A stretch of DNA of 8,939 nt from an uncultured Gemmataceae bacterium (GTDB lineage: Bacteria; Planctomycetota; Planctomycetia; Gemmatales; Gemmataceae), in assembly GCA_937922175.1 (NCBI GenBank), contig CAKZUU010000150.1:1-8939 (forward strand). Reading direction: 5' to 3'. The notes under the pieces were generated by a model. It saw nothing but the letters and a program-made list of their open reading frames with translations. It was not told the origin of the DNA and made no database searches. The translations under genes were made by a program, and so were the position numbers. Below, piece by piece: positions 6,862 through 8,939 of this stretch. Position 1 is the first letter of the stretch; each line of letters starts with the position of its first letter.

Positions 6862-8939
6862 ATGAGTGCCGCGCGTCGGATGGCCGTCGTGCTGAGCGGA
6901 GCTATTTGGTTGACTTCCGCCTCGGGTTGTTTTGTCGGAGCGGTCAATCCGAGTTATTTCCCTTCGTGGTTCGGATTTGGCCGAATTGCCCAAACTCATG
7001 CAAAGCCCGGCGGACGAGGTTACTTCGAGAATTTCGACCCTAAAGCCGTCCGGCTGGAGGTGCGGCCCCTTCGTGCGACCAATCCAGTCGGGAAACAGCA
7101 TTTAGTCATCGCCACCGTGATGGACCGGGACGGAGACGCTCGAAGGAAACGTCGTGTGGAATGGATGCTCGAAGGCGTGGGCACCATCGTCGAGGTGGAC
7201 GAAAGCGGCTTCCTGCCGGGTCGAGGATATAAGGTCGACAATCGCTACGCGGTCAGTTACACCGACCTTCGCGAGCACACCATCACTCGGGGGAATGATG
7301 ACCCCTCGGACGATTTTATTATTCGCCCGGGTCAGTCGTGGTGCATCGTCACCTCCCCCATCGAAGGCGAGTCAAGGCTGACCGTCTACGCTCCGGAAAT
7401 CTACGATTGGGAGCAGCGGACGCAGACGGTCGTCCTGTATTGGTCCGATTGTCAGTGGCAGTTTCCGGCATCGACGTCGGCACGAGCGGGTAGCCCCTAC
7501 ACGTTGACGACGCATATTTTTCGGCAGAGTGATCGATCACCCGCCCCCAATTTTCAGGTGCGCTATCGCCTCTTGGATGGGGGACCGCCCGCCGAATTAT
7601 TGCCGGATCGTCGTCACGAAGTCGTCGTCTCCAGCGACGCCAGCGGGAATGCCGCGGTCGCGATCCAGCAATTGGCCCTGCAGCCTGGAGTGAATCGCAT
7701 CGGGATCGACATTATTCGGCCAGCGCTGGATGCCCGAAGTGCCCCGATCATTTTGGCCAGTCACGAGGCAACGATCGATTGGCAAGCCCCACGACTGCAA
7801 TTGAGTTTCGAGGTGCCCAAGTCGGCGGCCTTGAATCAAGAACTACCCGCGACGATCACGATCACCAACGCCAGCCCGGTGGAGACCCAAAGCGGAGCGG
7901 TGTATGTGCAAGTGCCTGCGGGTTTGACTTACCTGCGTTCCGATCCGCCCGCGCGGTGGGATGAGCGAGGTTATCTGATCTTCGAGTTGGCGGCCTTACC
8001 TGCGGGTCGGCACCAAAGTTTCCAGGTGGTCTTCCGCGCTCGGGAGAAAGGAACCTTTCCCGCACGTGTCGTCGCCGCGACTCGGGATGAGTTGCGGATG
8101 GAGGAAGGAGCGACCATCCGTGTCGAGCCGGGAAGTCTTCGCGTGTCGTTGTCCGGACCGCGGGTCGGTGTGGTGGGTGTGCCCGTGGATTGTGAGATTC
8201 AAGTTACGAATCCGAGCGAAGCTGAGGTATCGCGGGTCGTCTTGGATCTCCAATTACCCAGCGGAGTCGTCGCCATCGTCCCGAACGGATCTCGCTTCGA
8301 GAGAAAGCTTCAGAACGATCGAATCGGTCCATTGCGGCCTGGAGAAACCCGCACTCTGCCGATCCGCTTTGAAGGGCTGCGACCAGGGCGTGCAGAGATT
8401 CGAGCCATCGCCAGCGGCGACGCCGGGCTGAGCGCCGAGCAGACATTGATCATCGATTTTCAATCGCCCGATATCGAACTGCGTCGGCAGGGACCGTCGC
8501 GAGTTTATGTTGGTCGAGACGCCAACTGGTCGTTGGTGGTACGAAACGCCGGGGCTGTGCCCATCTCCAACGCCGTCCTTCGCGATCGACTCCCCCCGGA
8601 ATTGACTTTTCGCAGCGCCACACAAGGGGGAACCTTCGATCTGCGGACAAATGAAGTCGTTTGGACGGTCGGCAACGTCGCCCCTGGAGAAGAAAAAGTC
8701 TTCATGATCACCGCGTTCGCATCGCGTCCTAGTACACGAGTCGTTCTCGCGGGACGGCTGCTCGGTTCGCCGAATGTCGATGTACCCTCCGAGAGTGCCG
8801 TCGAGGTTTTGGGAGTCCCCGCCTTGCGCGTTGAGGTCCGGGGTGACTTGAACCCGGTGAATCTCGGCGCTCGCGTCACCTACACCATTCGACTGACCAA
8901 CCAAGGCACTTTGCCGCTCGACACCTTGGACGTGACGGC
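6862..8939 (+). CDS. Secreted DUF11-repeat lipoprotein-like protein, 3' end beyond window
   Basis: This gene stays open to the window edge, giving at least 692 residues. The N-terminus is a Sec signal: basic MSAARR, a hydrophobic stretch 8-19, then a lipobox-like S-A-S-G-C with C23 as the candidate lipidated residue. The -3 position is Ala instead of the usual Leu, so lipidation is likely but not certain. Residues 24-300 form a distinctive N-terminal region. It includes 'RIAQTHAKPGGRGYFENFDP' (41-60), which I associate from memory with planctomycete DUF11 proteins, and Cys at 161 and 197. From about 311 onward there are Ig-like repeats of the DUF11/CARDB type with 'xxxTNxxP' and 'LPxGLTYLxSxP' features, the fourth cut by the window end. 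The role is probably structural or adhesive at the cell surface. The start at ATG 6862 is chosen because GAGGGG (6851-6856) lies just upstream and the signal peptide begins there. An in-frame ATG at 6727 would add 45 arginine-rich residues in front of the signal and is unlikely. Confidence 0.85.
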   Translation, partial: MSAARRMAVVLSGAIWLTSASGCFVGAVNPSYFPSWFGFGRIAQTHAKPGGRGYFENFDPKAVRLEVRPLRATNPVGKQHLVIATVMDRDGDARRKRRVEWMLEGVGTIVEVDESGFLPGRGYKVDNRYAVSYTDLREHTITRGNDDPSDDFIIRPGQSWCIVTSPIEGESRLTVYAPEIYDWEQRTQTVVLYWSDCQWQFPASTSARAGSPYTLTTHIFRQSDRSPAPNFQVRYRLLDGGPPAELLPDRRHEVVVSSDASGNAAVAIQQLALQPGVNRIGIDIIRPALDARSAPIILASHEATIDWQAPRLQLSFEVPKSAALNQELPATITITNASPVETQSGAVYVQVPAGLTYLRSDPPARWDERGYLIFELAALPAGRHQSFQVVFRAREKGTFPARVVAATRDELRMEEGATIRVEPGSLRVSLSGPRVGVVGVPVDCEIQVTNPSEAEVSRVVLDLQLPSGVVAIVPNGSRFERKLQNDRIGPLRPGETRTLPIRFEGLRPGRAEIRAIASGDAGLSAEQTLIIDFQSPDIELRRQGPSRVYVGRDANWSLVVRNAGAVPISNAVLRDRLPPELTFRSATQGGTFDLRTNEVVWTVGNVAPGEEKVFMITAFASRPSTRVVLAGRLLGSPNVDVPSESAVEVLGVPALRVEVRGDLNPVNLGARVTYTIRLTNQGTLPLDTLDVT
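7792..8939 (+). repeat. Tandem Ig-like DUF11/CARDB-type domain repeats (protein level)
   Basis: Within the DUF11 gene, repeat units begin at about residues 311 (RLQLSFEVP), 425 (SLRVSLSGP), 537 (DIELRRQGP) and 654 (ALRVEVRGD), a spacing of 112-117 residues. Each unit opens with an L/I-x-V/L strand and a G/P turn. A '[I/L]xVTN' or 'VVRNAG'-type strand follows, then a 'LPxxLxF/V' turn, and 'LxPGE/R' near the end. The units are diverged from each other and no DNA-level repeat is visible, so recombination between units is not evident. The last unit is cut by the window end. Confidence 0.65.

Noticed and set aside
6643..7101. A 152-codon open frame on the - strand across the DUF11 gene start.
   Set aside because: It is antisense to a convincing signal-peptide-bearing gene and its translation shows no recognisable motif; it is a shadow frame in GC-rich DNA.

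Overview
The window (8,939 bases, moderately high GC) looks like chromosomal DNA of a planctomycete, probably from the Gemmata/Isosphaera side of the phylum. That is a judgement from gene types, not a database match. The clues are a secreted lipoprotein-like protein built of tandem DUF11-type repeats, a phosphotransferase with a non-canonical catalytic loop, a GT-C membrane glycosyltransferase, loose gene packing and weak Shine-Dalgarno sequences. No rRNA, tRNA, CRISPR array, insertion sequence or phage gene was seen.

Left block (26-4962, all + strand): four genes in a row, separated by 104, 86 and 49 bases. They are an APH-fold phosphotransferase-like protein, a 12-helix MFS transporter resembling the anion:cation symporter (hexuronate/carboxylate) group, a protein related to sugar C-methyltransferases that lacks the SAM-binding domain, and an MmgE/PrpD-family protein. 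The last three are the closest-set and may be co-transcribed. A carboxylate-type importer beside a PrpD-type dehydratase/decarboxylase/epimerase would make sense as a small organic-acid pathway, with the methyltransferase relative as an unexplained partner.

Middle: a 37-base convergent gap holds a small stem-loop. It is followed on the - strand by a GT39/ArnT-like polyprenyl-phosphate-sugar glycosyltransferase (5000-6493).

Right block: a 368-base divergent intergenic region, then a + strand gene starting at 6862 that stays open to the window edge. It encodes a Sec/lipobox signal, a roughly 290-residue N-terminal region and at least four Ig-like DUF11/CARDB-type repeats. The glycosyltransferase and this surface protein are divergently arranged and could share control signals; both belong to the cell envelope.

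The most unusual item is the C-methyltransferase relative at 2568-3542. It keeps the zinc-binding N-terminus and the C-terminal Methyltransf_14-like domain. The SAM domain is absent, and the catalytic-loop positions corresponding to the Tyr and His of the usual Y-x-E-H motif are Arg and Thr. It looks like a repurposed, non-methylating protein, and its ribosome-binding site lies in a perfect 6-bp hairpin.
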